DNA of 64,000 bases, taken from Varroa destructor. Its lineage: Eukaryota > Arthropoda > Arachnida > Mesostigmata > Varroidae. The notes beneath the pieces are model-generated. The model was not told where the DNA came from, did not search any database, and was given only the letters and a program-made list of their open reading frames with translations. This document shows positions 37,351-49,720 of this stretch, piece by piece (the first letter of the stretch is position 1; every line of letters starts with the position of its first letter). Made by a program: the position numbers and the translations under genes. The stretch covers positions 48,916,486 to 48,980,485 of the forward strand of contig NW_019211456.1 of assembly GCF_002443255.2 (NCBI RefSeq), read 5' to 3'.

Positions 37351-40300
37351 GACGCCAACAGCAAAGAGGACTCTATCACGAAAAGACCAATGTATCCCTG
37401 CACTTCGTATCACTCATGGGTATAGGATTATAAGTGCTTTGCGGAACGATACCTATGGACCTCAAGGTTAACGGACAACGGAAGTTATGGGTCGACTCTG
37501 CTTGTAGTTTAAACGAATTGTAAGATGCAACCATGTGTGCGCGAAAAGCAAAGTAGAAGGCAACACCCCGCGGAAAAGCAGTGAAGGATATCCCAATAAT
37601 TGCTGACTGCATCGAGAGGTTTGGAGGGAAATGGATATGATACAATAAGACCCAGTTTTTGAAAAGGACCCCACTCACACCCACCTACGGACCCGTTCAC
37701 AGTTACCTGCACAGAATAGGTAAGTACCCTTGTCGATATATTTACATCGTAGAAGCAGTGCTGAAGATACCGCAAAGCATACATTGGTGAACTGTCCTGC
37801 GTTTGAGCCATCGCGGGGGTGGATCGCTGAACGGAGGCTCACAAAGGGAAGTGGCGCCAGTCCGGTACATGTGCGAGGCGGATGAAAAATTGCACTGAAA
37901 ACAGCAACTAGGCAGAAGCATGTTAGTTGAAAAAGAGAGAAGAAAGACGGGACGACTGACCAGCCAAGCAAGGCAAACAACGCTTGATGCCAATGCACCC
38001 CAAAACCTAAAATTATGACACCTGATGAACAACTAGAAGCGAGCACACGGCACACCACTACGCAGGCGGGTACGTTGAGGGGGGGAGGGGGGGGTATAAC
38101 ACTTCCCACGAGACTACCGCTGCTGGTGAACTTCACAAGACGATGGATCGGGACACGACTAGCGAATTCACAAATTCACAAGTCGCCCCCGCAACCTTTG
38201 GTTTGAAGTAATATTTGAATCAAGGCTAAAGCATATGTCGTCCACGGTTTAGTAAATGGGGACCTCAGAGTACATCGGAAGCACTGCATAGTGTATTAGC
38301 CCTTAATCTCATTTGATAAAACAAAATATGATTTCTATAACAATCTTAGGTATCTGGCTTAAAGCGCTGGAACAACTTCTACCTTGAGCGTCAGTCTGGT
38401 TGATTGTACCTGCTCTATTTATTCGGCTTATCTATTTTTATCTTCCGCTGCATCTAGTAGTAGAGTCTGTATAAACGTTATATCAATTAAAAACGGTAAT
38501 TTTATTAAAAACGAGTACCTCTACTACAAAAAAATTTACGCCGTAGTTTGTTTAGAGTACATAGCTCCGAACCCTTATGAGGTTATCCATTCTAACATTA
38601 GTTAGCTATGGCAATTCAATATGTAAATCCGCATAAACGTGTAGTTTCTTAAGACAAATACGCAACGTTTTAACAGCATATTATGTTAATCCAAGAGATG
38701 AATTTGCCTATTTGGTAGTACCTAACGTTTGCAAAACGCTAACGTACTTGGCCGTAGAACTTAAAATGAACTTGGCGTGATACTGACCCGCGGATAGGAA
38801 CAAGTCCTATCTGATGATAGGTAAGAATCCACGACATGATCGTATCAAGTACGAAAAGCATTCGCTGGGCAAACGTTCGAAAGGAGGTGAAAGATATACA
38901 AAAAGACAAACATTAAGCAACCAGCAGAAGACTGAACATTATAGCAAGTAGCAATAAGCCAATAATAGCAATATGTAGGTATCAGGTAATATTGAATACA
39001 TGATAGGACATGTATATAATTAACTCTGTAGAGTTGATGTAGTTGATATTATGACTATTAAGGCAGATACGTATCGTTAACCTTTTGTTGCACGCAGACT
39101 TGTGAAGGAAAAAAAATCATTCCTGCAAGTCTGTTTGCAGCACGTAAACTGAACACACCTAGTCCGTGTAGAATTTAACTGCAACGTCCAACTGTTGTGC
39201 CAAGTTGAATACAGAGGGCATATACGCATTTCGTTACACTCAACTTTGACCCTGTTGATTCTGTACTAAGCTTGCTATATATGGCGCACAGACTTCATAT
39301 TAGCTGATCAGGTGTACTTGCGCTCAACAAAAATCGAAGAGAATGTGTGTTTCCATGCTGTTTTAGGAATGGAAATTATGAAGAAGGCACGAAGAATATA
39401 AAAAATATTTACTCGAAAACAAATCACGAGTCGCTTGTTCACCTCCGCGCGAAAATGGTAAATGGACTTCCGGATGTATTTCGAACAGTGTTGCTTGTTC
39501 AAACACCGGTCTGCACCCTCATCACCCGGAAGTGAGGAAGTTACCGCACAAAAAGTGCAAAAAGTCTCTCTCAGATGAGTGCACGTGTGTGAAAGGTAAA
39601 ACCCGTGACTTGCGCTTAGCAAATTACGAAAAATCGTGAGCTCTCTTATTGGTTCTCGAAGGAACCTGCCAAATTCTTGAATCGCAGCGCTGTATTTAAA
39701 ATAGCCCATAAAACCAAAAACTCGCTTGACGAAAGGTGCAAAGATTCGTTGAGCTGCTAAATAGCACTCCTGGAACGTGGGATCTAACCTTTAGTAAAGA
39801 AGCTTCAATCGAAACAAGCATTACCTCTCGGGCGAATTTCGCACGAAAGGAGAACCGATCGGATAACTTGCTCCGCTAGCAGAAGCGAGAGGTGTGGAAG
39901 GCAGAATTGAGCAAGGGGTGGGGAGAGGAAAGAGCGGGAGAGGAAGAAAAGCTGCAGATCCCTTCACGAGGTCAGGATGGGTAATCTGCAGTCGGACCAA
40001 ACCGATAGGCAAAAGGACGGACGACACACATGCAGCCTTTCCAAATGAAGAAAACATGAATGATAACTAAACGGACAGGGAGCACGGAAGGCCTCGACTT
40101 TCAATCGGTGATGCCCACAAGGAAGAAAAAGACATTGAAGAAAAGAAACCACGGAAATAACCCGGTCGAGCTTCTTATAAACTATTGAAACCTTCACAAG
40201 CTGGTCCTGAGAATGCACTAGCTCGCCATTGTGGAGACCCCAAATACTCAAAGGAACATAAAGGAAGCAGTAGAAGGAGCCAAAAAGCTGACACTCTGAC

Positions 40301-40700
40301 GAAAGAAAGTGGTAAACGTAAGGCCAAAACGGAGTGAACAAGAGAGAAAAGCGAAGTCTGGCAAAACAGGTGACGGTGTTCTGCAATAGCTGCCGCAAAA
40401 CGAACGATGAGGAACAGGTCTTGCAAAAACAAATTCTAAATCTAGAAAAACGATAAGAAAGCCATTTTTAACGAGGGTTTAGAATTTCTGGCCGAAAAAT
40501 ACATTCAGAGGACGGGCGTGGAACACTAGGGAATACTCAGGGAATTGCACTAAAGACACTTCTCGTCGCCGCAGGATGTGATAAGGATAAATTCCTCAAG
40601 CTCCTTCGGGCGTGATTCAACTTTGGGCCCCCAGAGCCCTTCCAGCAAGAAAGGCGAGTGAGGCGTCGCCAGGGACGATGTTGAAATCCGCCCCGGACTC
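37350..40700. other. Intergenic, purine-biased towards the right
   Basis: Minus-strand frames of 100-153 codons at 37.4-38.1 and 39.96-40.4 kb are antisense shadows of purine-rich plus strand. They are rich in Phe, Leu, Ser and Cys and match no family. The stretch from about 39.3 kb may be the decayed 5' end of the following LINE relic. Confidence 0.4.
38079..38094 (+). repeat. G7-A-G8 homopurine run
   Basis: Seven G, one A and eight G in a row. It could form a G-quadruplex or triplex structure and is a common site of sequencing error. It lies in a moderately GC-rich stretch (37.7-38.2 kb) with no recognised gene. Confidence 0.95.
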
Positions 40701-41236
40701 CCAGGAGCAGGAATTATATGTCAGAAAACTATCATGCTCATTGCTTGCCAGCTGTGCTATATCATAGCGAAAACCGAAAGGAGATAGAAGGTCTTCGTAG
40801 AGGCCTCACCCGAGCTGTTATACGCACAAAGGCGGTACAAATGGTAACCAGATCAAGGAAAAAGTGGCGTAAGTTGAGACTCTACAAATTACAGTGTTCG
40901 AGATTGGATCCCATGCAGTCAAGTTACAAATATGCTTAAAAGTCCAAATAAGGCACTACCTAAACCAAGAAACGGAGATCTTCTTCTGAATATAAAGAGA
41001 TTAACGCTAGGCTTAGAGAGACCGGCATTAAAATAAAAAATAAGAAACCTTTGTAGCACTTATGCGGTCGAATAGGTTCATAATGTTCTGGCACTATCCC
41101 TAAATAATCTGCTCAATGATATCAAAAAACGAGCACTGAAGCTAGAACGGATGATTGATTAGGCCAAACTAAAAATAGAATACAAAATCGTAATATAGAA
41201 GGTTATCGTTTTAGCAATTTGCAAAGTGAACACTTA

Positions 41237-41316
41237 CACTGTTCCAATTGCCTGAAGATGGCACACTGAGCGCGTGCTTACGTTGAAGATTGTTACAGAT
41301 GCTTGATGGTAGGACG
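41237..41316 (+). pseudogene. Degenerate CCHC zinc knuckles of the LINE ORF1
   Basis: The frame gives C-S-N-C-L-K-M-A-H, a stop, A-R-A-Y, then V-E-D and C-Y-R-C-L-M-V-G-R. This is the paired C-x2-C-x4-H-x4-C pattern of R1/Jockey ORF1 proteins, which bind the element RNA. In knuckle one the last Cys has become Tyr. In knuckle two the His has become Arg. Its position 5' of the endonuclease is as expected. Confidence 0.7.
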
Positions 41317-42822
41317 TAGGGTAAGACTGACGGCCATATCACCAACACGATGGCCTGCTCAATATATCGGCAACCAAAAACTGAAGCTAAACAACTGACT
41401 GGAAACAGTAGCTCATATACCAATGTTGAAAATTATACTCATGGTGCCTTAAATAATGATGGCCGAGAGGCATTCTGTTCTTAAAAGAAAAATATGATAG
41501 AGTAAAAGGGTCGACATAAACAAGGTCTCTGAGTGAAACAAAACTAAGTGAAAACGGCGAGTTGGCCGACCCATAACACCCAGGAAATAGCCATTTGTTA
41601 CAATCGTAGAGACATGGTCATCGAGGGGACGGAAAGATGGTAGAGACATCATTTGAATTACGACGTCTGGTTTATGAATGTATAGGTGCAATATATATCT
41701 AAACTCTGACCGTAAAAACTTCCAAAAGTTCCTTGACGATCTAGGGGAGAACTTGGATGAGATTGACCAAGCAGTAGTCGTCAATTGAAAAGGTAGTTGC
41801 ACCATTTCTAGGAAGACGCTTTTTTTCAGTCGCTGGCTAGAGGAACCATTCAGTTAATCAATGACGGTTATAAATCCACTTTTCTACAGAACGACACAGG
41901 AGGTCAACATTGACAGGACGGCTTATACGGACCAACTGGTAAAAGGAATTAGAATATGATATGTTGCGAATAAATTAGAGAAGCTCAGCGATCACAGAAA
42001 TCTAATTTATGGCGTTGAGGTGAAGAACGTAGTGAATCAAAACAAAGCGCTCATCTAACTGAAAGCCAGATTAAGCCCCGACTGGAACGCCAAGGAACTA
42101 TAAAATGAGGTGCTGAAGAGCGTCGAAACGAGATGTTAAACTTTCAAACGTTTAAAAACGATTTTCAACATGGGGACGTGTTCAGATGTGTTATTACATA
42201 CGAAGATATTGGCGGCCACTTGCCAAGTCGAAACAGTAGCACACAGTATGATTAATAGGCAAAAGCGTATGTTTCGGTTGGAAAAAGTGGTTGTGGAAAC
42301 CGGAAAAGCCTGTAATACAATTAATTCGAGGGGAAAACAGAGAAAAGAAGACAACAGTTTATCCAAGAAGAGAAATGAGACAAAGCTACAGGACGTGCCA
42401 AAATAGACAAGGTGCCGTCTAAATTCTCATATCAACTGATCATGCGACAATCGCAAAACCGTTTCCAAGACACGTCGGACGAGTAGACAAGGAAAAGACG
42501 GAAGTTCAAGACACTATTTGGAGGACCCAGGGAAACGCCGGGGCGCCAAACCCGCCATTGGCCAGTAAATTCGTGCGAAAAGGCTATGTCCATTTGGAGA
42601 AAAACTGGGCTAATGCTAACATAAAAGCCTGACGTAAGGCTGTCGGACAATTGAAGTCGCATAGATTGCTATGCATGCTGACTGCACTTATCATGAAGAG
42701 GCTAATCAACTAAGTGGATAAAGAGTGCTAGCCAAAATGAAGAACCATAAAGCCCATTGCAAAGCACGCGTAACAAGAAGTGGAGAAGAAGCCTAATACC
42801 TATATCTTTATTTGCTCCTTCG

Positions 42823-43230
42823 TCGAAACGCAATAAATGTATTCAACCCGATGAACCGGGACGTGACTTTTAGCCTATTGAAGGCGAAAGAAATACCTCC
42901 ACATCTTCGATAGCAACCGTGAAATATGAACGGAGAACGGCGCTGAGCACCATACCACGACGGGAGTGCCAGAAGGCTTAATCATGATATCAGACTTGTA
43001 GGACTCTGTCCATTGCGTTTTGCGTTGGAAGAGTAAGACAATAGCCTGTGAAAACGACATAGTTTTGGTGATTACCGCTAGAACCGAGACAGAACTGAAA
43101 AGCAAACGAAATTCAGCCCTGTGGAGTGTGACTGACTAGATGAGCAGACACTAACCGAAATTAACACCTGAAAGGATTGAAGCCTTGTCTTTTAAAGACA
43201 AGAAGAAGTGTAGAACCATAACATTAACCT
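42823..43230 (+). pseudogene. Degenerate reverse transcriptase core of the 40.7-43.5 kb LINE
   Basis: The region runs from motif A (RNAINVFN, where the family has D-V-R/K-N-A-F-N) through DIRLVGLCPLRF to DIVLVITARTETELKSK. It continues with LWSVTD and LTLNEVVW-like sequence. Most residues between stops agree with the family, so decay came mainly through point changes and small indels. Catalytic acids of motif C are not preserved. Confidence 0.8.
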
Positions 43231-43477
43231 GAATGAGGTGGTTTGGTAAGAATGAAGTTGGTAAGAATGAGAAAAAAAGGTAAGAACGGCAGCTTTAACC
43301 TCAGCAAACTGATGCTGAGAAATCTATATATTTCACGAGTCAAATTTATAATTCTCTATTATAGGCTTCGATTATAATTCTCTATTACAGTTTAGGCAAA
43401 ACCCATGATATTAGCAGAAAGAGCAATTAGAAGAAATAATAAGCAGCACCGATAAATGGAATATCTTGAATATTTAT

Positions 43478-43517
43478 CCCCATTGGAAGCCTCATATTAA
43501 TGAGGCTTCCAATGGGG
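43478..43517. repeat. Perfect 18-bp inverted repeat with 4-base loop
   Basis: CCCCATTGGAAGCCTCAT is followed by the loop ATTA and then the exact reverse complement ATGAGGCTTCCAATGGGG. The two 18-base arms match without error, inside an otherwise decayed LINE relic. The hairpin would be very stable in RNA or single-stranded DNA. Such a perfect match in old sequence suggests a recent event such as palindrome-forming repair or a small insertion, or an assembly artefact. Confidence 0.95.
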
Positions 43518-46500
43518 CATGGTAGTCGAAGAGAGGGTCAAAACTTGTCAGGACCAGAAGATTTAGCAAGATACAGTCTCAAGAACGTGGGTGGACGAAC
43601 CGAACAAATGTCGCTGCTTGCTTTAAGTTTCTGATATCGAAAATCAAAGAGGAGTTTGGAGGATTGATGCTTTCAGAAATCCTTTCGTAGAATAAAAAAA
43701 AGCGCCAAATATTTCATTCGTTGCATAGACGCAATGCACTCACTTAAGCGCTACACGCTATTTGAAGTGAATAACTAGAAGTGCCTAAAATGGACGCCAT
43801 CGTGACTGGATACCTCAAGATGGAGAGAGCTAGACCAAGATCTCCGATTACGCGGCGAAGGTTGTGAAGCTCAGTAAAGAGTACGACAGAGTCACTCCTA
43901 AAGTCAAAGTAGTATTGAAAAATGACAAATAGACGCAGGTATACATTTAGAAGGTGCTGCAATTAGAGAACGTTAACGACATTAGCGTGATTCAACTTTT
44001 GAAACGAGGCCCAATGTCTGTAAACTAAATTCGAACATTAACTTCGTTAAGAAAAAAGTCGTTAATAAGTCGCACTGCTAGATATTAAGTAGAAGGGCCT
44101 TTTTTCGTAACGGCACAAGTTCAGGTATGTGGTACACAGAAACAAATCTAAAAATTGTACAGGATGCGCCCGAATTCAATATATCGGCTCGATACTAACT
44201 AATCCAAAAGAAAATCGGAAGGACATTCTTCTAAGCTTCCCTTTAACTCAATTAGGCCAAAACCTGGTACTTTAAAACATTCTACCCGAATATTAGCTTA
44301 TAAGTAACTGTGTTATATTGCCGAATAATTTTCCATAATACAGTGTAGATAGTTTGCACTTTTTTTTTTACGAGCACTACTTATAAACATGAGTTGAACA
44401 AAGTTCCCACTGAACACGTTAATAAGACCTGACGGGATCGCGATTGCTGGCATATGGTACGTTGGGCTTTCGAAAGTAACCCACAGGCAAGGAAGTAAAT
44501 GTAATGATGCGAAAGTATAGATGCTGAGGGATGTTTACAAGAAGGATAATAAATAGCAGTTTGCGTGGCAGTTATCGCTGTAGCGTATATTGTCTCTAAC
44601 GTTTGGGGTTGATTCAAGAGTGCGTTAATTGCTCGCACTTTTCTCTGTCTGTGAGGGCGATCGATGTACTCACTAGCCAAAGCACCGGGTGCAAGGGGTT
44701 AAAGAGGGTGAATATCGCCCCCTACTTGAGGTGACAGATCGTTGTGAAATCAGCCAGAGTTATCGTGTACACAAGGCTACGACGCTCACTGACCAGCTAA
44801 GATGACCATAAAAGTAAGTAAGAAGTTGTTTCTGTTTCGATTTTCGGAGCAGCCGAAATTGTATATATTAATACGTCAAAATGAAAAAAATAATAGCTGT
44901 AATAAATAAATTGTTTACAAAACTCAGTAGTGCGCCATATTGATTATACGCAACATCCCGGCAAAATATGGTCATGCAGCACAGAGTGCTTTAAAATGTT
45001 TTGAGAGGATAAAACCTTTTTTTCTCTGATAATAGTTGCACCCAAATGGAAATAACATTAAATTTGCTTGCCTTAATATTTCCGATGAAGAGATTCGCTA
45101 CTAGTGGATAAAGGAGTCCAGCAGAGCCCTGCGGGTCTTGCAAACAGCAGCGCAATATTGGTTAGATGACTCTGTCCGTCTGGAGGCCTGTTGACGGACT
45201 GCGTGCTGATTGGTCCTTTACACACGCAGCCCGTCGGGTAGTTCGGCAGACCACCCCTTCGTTAACCCCTCCGCTATAAGGTTCTCTTCCACTCGCCGAG
45301 GGCTTGCCGGTTGCCTGGTCTTCCAACGCGGACAACTGGCCAGACGGGACGGACGCGTACGAGATCAGATTGGCAGCCCGGTCAACGCTCCCCCGACGCC
45401 ATCTGGCCCAGCGTGTGTTGTTACCATTGTGTAAGCCCAAAGTCCCCGCGTCCAATGGATAAAGTTACTGTCGAAGCGGAAATTGGCCGTTTGTGAGATT
45501 TGCCGACAGAAGCGTTAGCTATCGCCGACGGCGGCAACCAGGGGTCGGGACAAAAAAAAAGAGAATAGCAAGAAGATGGTGTCGGCGTTGAGGAGAGGAG
45601 TTAGTAAAGAACCGACTAAAATAAGCCAGAGCTAGTATTATTCTAATGCCAGTGAATTGTGTGCGTACATACACTGGGTACGTACATATACACGGAGCTT
45701 ATCTGTTTAATACACTTTTTAGAGATATCTGAAGACAGCATATGCAAATTCACCAAATCAACAAGTAAATCAATCGTAGTGCAGCTCACGTAAACGCTGT
45801 TGTAGCTAAACTATTAACAGGCTTACTATAAATGTGCCTTCTGCCTTCATTTTTTTGATGCTCCAACATACTCGTTACTAAGCCTTAAACGAAGTAAATA
45901 TTTTTCTATGCAAACGACATTTTGAAGCTGGATGATTTTTAACTAAGTTTACTTTCGAGATCCTTTAAAGTTTCATAATTTATAATCAAATAGAATGTAA
46001 ACGGCTCAGAATTTTTGGCCTAAGTGCCGATTTGATATATGTTTTCTTTAATACATGTCACAGATTTATTTATCTTGATCGCTTTAAGCTTAACTTATTT
46101 TTCCAAATAGAGTATTTGACTACAATGAATTATTTTTTAATAAAATTCTTTCTTTTCGAAAAAATAGCTGTCTCATAGGTGGGTATCAATTTGATTTTAG
46201 CCGCGACACAGTAGACGTGGTTAGAACTGGGAGTGGTGGCAACAATATGACAATTCGATTACCTTTGCTAGTGTCAGGCACCAATCTCGAATCGTCATCC
46301 ACTGCTTTGAACAGAGGCGTTTACTCGCTTTATACCCCTTAAGATGTAAAATAAAACAAGTCCTCTAGTTTAGACCCCTCGAGCGCGGAGACTTGGCCAT
46401 AGTGGTTGTGGCTAACCACAGAAGTATGTCCAAGAATTCGATGCGGGGAGAGTTCGGGAAACTATCGCTTTGGTGATCTTTTGTATAGGGAAGTTACCCT

Positions 46501-49200
46501 CGACCCTTCGTGTAAACCAGGAATCAGAGGTAGCCAGACTACTTAGGGTGGCTAACATCACGTCTGGGCTGCATTGCGCAATGGCCGGACCATCTAACCC
46601 AACACTGAAATGATGTCACTCATTGTTGGGCATGTCATGTTATGTCACGATAAGATGTCGATTTCATCCTAAGTTGGAGCAGTTTCGCCTATATACGACT
46701 ACGTGATAAGGGACGACAAAAATTGCAGGTAACCATGGGGCAGGTCGGGTCTCCGCTGTCTTTGCGTGTGTACAACTCTGAGAAAGAAGTAGTATTTTCT
46801 GGGGGCGCTATCAATAGGATAGAAAGAAAAAAACTCTAGGATGTCGTAAAGTTTTCACTAACGGCGCCAGTATTGTGAAAAGATGAGCGTACTGATCTTG
46901 GTTTGGTCATGTCCCCGTCTCGCTGTCTGCGTTCATGTCGAACTGGTACAGACCAGTTCTCGATACTGCGTATTCAAACTGATATGGAGTTCCATGTATT
47001 TTATGTGAGAATGATGGTAAGAGAGCAACGTAATTTTAATGGCATGTGGGGTAGTGGGCAACATATGTGACGTACATTGCTTAATTTCTGCAAACGTGAA
47101 AATGATGTCGTGAGAAAGAAACGTACGTCCGGACCAATGTACAGTAAAGTAATATCGATAAGGCAGTACGTCTCTTATGAATGATTGTCTACCTAGAAGA
47201 ATCAAATACGACGTAAATTTTACGTCGCTTATTTGACAAACTGATTTATAGATATAAAAATTTAGTTTTTGTTATCCAGGTTTCTTAACATATTCACACA
47301 TGCTTTCATGGACAATGTTCAGTATTCTGTTATACGTTTTACACGAAAACTACAACAATGAGTCGTCTTCACTTAGCCGAAATCTTCAACATTAGTGAGT
47401 CAGGGTCTGAGCTAAGTCTCGTATAGCGGATTTCCTTTTTTGTTATATTCCAACGAATATGGCCCTTTGTTTCGCGGTCTATGTAAAGCGCTTACTTGAT
47501 AAATAGGTTCAAAATATAGGATTCAAGGTAACGCGTGCGATAATATTCTTTTATTACTGAGTTCGTGTGTTTCAAATTGGACAGAGAGAATTATATCATG
47601 AAACAGACTCCTTTGAAGACTGTAGACGTAATTGTTTAATTCATCATTTTTGTGGATACTGGTTTAGAAGAATGGTCCTGTTTGTGCGGGACACAGAAGG
47701 GTAATCTTTAAAATATTTATCAATCCCTTTCTGATATTTGTGTTACAGACCGTACGGTGGCATTGACGGCAAAGACTCGGTAAGAGTGAACGGTACGATC
47801 TGTAAGGAGTGAAAGAACGGCTGAAGCGAACTGTGGTTAACATAAAACTATGTTACCGGCCCGGTCAGTTCTGTTTTTTAGTAGATTATCTACTAATGAT
47901 ACACGCTTTCTCATCTATACCTGAAAGTAAGGCTTGTACGTATGTACCTGCACGAAAAACAAAAACAAATACACATAGGCCTGGTGAATCGGAAGTACAT
48001 AATTTTTCGGGTCGTCAATCCTTCCCGTCTACTCCTTGCCCATCAACTGGGCATCGTACGGAGCTTATTTTTCCTCTATGGAGTCATTCAGAACAGTTGC
48101 TGCGCTCAGAACGTTAAGCGCTCGTTAAGAGCACACACAACCATGCTGCCAACCTGATAAGCAACTACGCGAGATCTTAGACCTTCGGAAAGGATGACTC
48201 CCTGAGGGGCCCTCGAGCTCGATGAAAACACGTCTGCGATACTCACTTCTTATGCTACTTTTCTATTCTAGAAGGCATATGACCGTATAAAAGAAAATTC
48301 ACGATTCCCAAAGCAAAAAGCAGGAGAAATACGTCATAAACCTCCGAAAGCACATTAGCTATAATAGCCTTGTTTTACCTTTTTTTTTTTCTGAGCTAAC
48401 AATTCATTTTTAACTCTGTACGTCAAATTCAGTTCATTTTCTAATAAGGCAAATTTTACTTCTTAGTTTCATAAATCGTATAAGTAATCTATTGAAAGTT
48501 GTGGGAAAGACGATGGGAATACGTATCATGTATAACTTTTTAATTTCTCTTTTCGTCGACATAGGCTCGTTTCCTTACGCACGACATGTAAGAACTGGTA
48601 CTTACTATCAGTTCAACAGCTGACACGCCTTAAACTGCATATGCGTACGGAAGAAGAGGCTCAGGTGTCATTAAGGCCTATTTGTTATACAAGGCTGCTT
48701 AGCGGATAGAAATGCTTGAACAACTACACATTGTTAGAAAATAGAGCTTAATATAAGTATTTGTATCAAATTTCTGGGAATTTATGAGTGTTGTTATAGA
48801 GCAATGAGATTAGAATCAGGTATATAGTTTAGCGGTGAAAACCAACACTCGATAATTATTTTTCTGATTGTAGAAGATGAAAACGCCGTTGGAACCCATA
48901 GAGAACTTGTTAAATTTGTGGGCAACAGGGCTCTCAGGATAAAACGATTCGTTACTAATGCAATCATATTAAGAACGGAAGGTAAGGCGGGTGAAGACCA
49001 CTACCGGTTCTCGAACTAAAAAACGAATCGCTATGATTAGTGAAGGCTTTGAACAAGACAGAATATCAACGATGTATTCCCTGTCCGTATGACATGAGAT
49101 TCGTCGAAGTACCTGCGATCAGAACTATACCAAAAACAGTACAAATGAGAGAGAAAGGCAAAAAAATAGGTTTTTTACAAGCTAAATTTAGGGCAACATC
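43500..49200. other. Intergenic: LINE tail, then no supported gene
   Basis: The 43.5-44.4 kb part may be the LINE's 3' region. A GC-rich patch at 45.15-45.50 kb has open frames on both strands (97 codons minus, 74 plus) without a recognisable family. It could be a promoter or untranslated exon. Frames at 47809-48157 are unassigned. Confidence 0.4.
47202..47236. repeat. Near-palindrome, 16 bp of stem with a 2-base bulge
   Basis: CGACGTAAA-T-TTTACGTCG forms the 9-bp core at 47209-47227. Outside it, TCAAATA and TATTTGA pair for 7 more bases after a 2-base bulge on the right. It could be the terminal piece of a miniature element or a factor-binding palindrome. There is no gene next to it. Confidence 0.9.
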
Positions 49201-49720
49201 GAAGTATGCTTGGTGGACTTTAAAGACAGTTTCCACAACCATCGTCAGCAAAAACTTGTCTGCAGCTCTATACATGAGATATTGAGCCGTCCACCAACGA
49301 AGAATTTGGTAAGGAAGCGATACCGACGCGTAGCGCCGAATGGGTTCGAAAGTAAGCTAATGTTAGTACTCGCAAAAACATCAAAGTTATCCATTATTTC
49401 GAAATATTGTTTTGAAAAGGTCAATAATGCCTTGTATGTCAGATTCCTGGAATGCCTCAAGGACGTATGGCGCTGCAATTTACATATTGCATACAGTGTG
49501 GCTACTTGACGACAACGAAAAGCCGCCTCGCCTCGTCAACCTTTACTGACAGCCTGGATTGAGGAATACAGGATCATTTCGATCCCCATATTCTTCAAAT
49601 TTAGGCTCATGCGACTTCGATTGCTTCTATGACCTAAAAAGGATGATAGATGGAGCAGCGTCTCTTATTGTTGATCTTCAGACAAGCTATCGGTAACGAA
49701 ATTAGATAATATAATGCACA
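49200..49720 (+). mobile_element. Mariner transposase relic, C-terminal half
   Basis: The 49210-49509 frame contains SIISKYCFEKVNNALYVRF then LECLKDVW, matching the mariner stretch T-V-N-x-x-x-Y-x-x-x-L-x-x-L-R. A +1 change then gives WLLDDNEKPPRLVNLY at about 49500-49547, the catalytic W-L-L-H-D-N-A-P-A-H region. After another break comes SPYSSNLGSCDFDCFYDLKR (about 49580-49640), the P-Y-S-P-D-L-A-P-C-D-F-F-L-F-x-x-L-K motif. The CDF form differs from the SDY form of the 17.8-kb copy, so it belongs to another mariner lineage. Weak frames from 48.87 kb may be the N-terminal half. It is inactive. Confidence 0.75.

Larger units (their letters stand above)
40700..43500 (+). mobile_element. R1/I-group LINE relic: zinc knuckles, endonuclease and reverse transcriptase in order
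   Basis: Despite many stops the domain order is clear. Near 41237-41316 is HCSNCLKMAH*ARAYVEDCYRCLMVGR-type sequence: two gag zinc knuckles, each missing one metal ligand. At 41702-41760 NSDRKNFQKFLDDLGENLDE is the endonuclease helix. LINDGYKSTF (about 41850-41880) and LSDHRNLIYGVEV (about 41984-42022) are its later motifs. At 42823-42909 comes RNAINVFNPMNRDVTFSLLK then AKEIPPHLR, the motif A region, and HDIRLVGLCPLRFALEE follows. At about 43048-43110 it reads ENDIVLVITARTETELKSK, with the active-site Asp pair lost. ERIEALSFKDKKK follows. The copy is old and inactive. The 5' part from 39.3 to 40.7 kb is purine-rich and may belong to it. Confidence 0.88.

Noticed and set aside
37675..38136. 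153-codon minus-strand frame with proline run
   Set aside because: The proline run comes from the G7-A-G8 tract, and the rest is the Cys/Ser/Leu-rich composition typical of antisense to purine-rich DNA.
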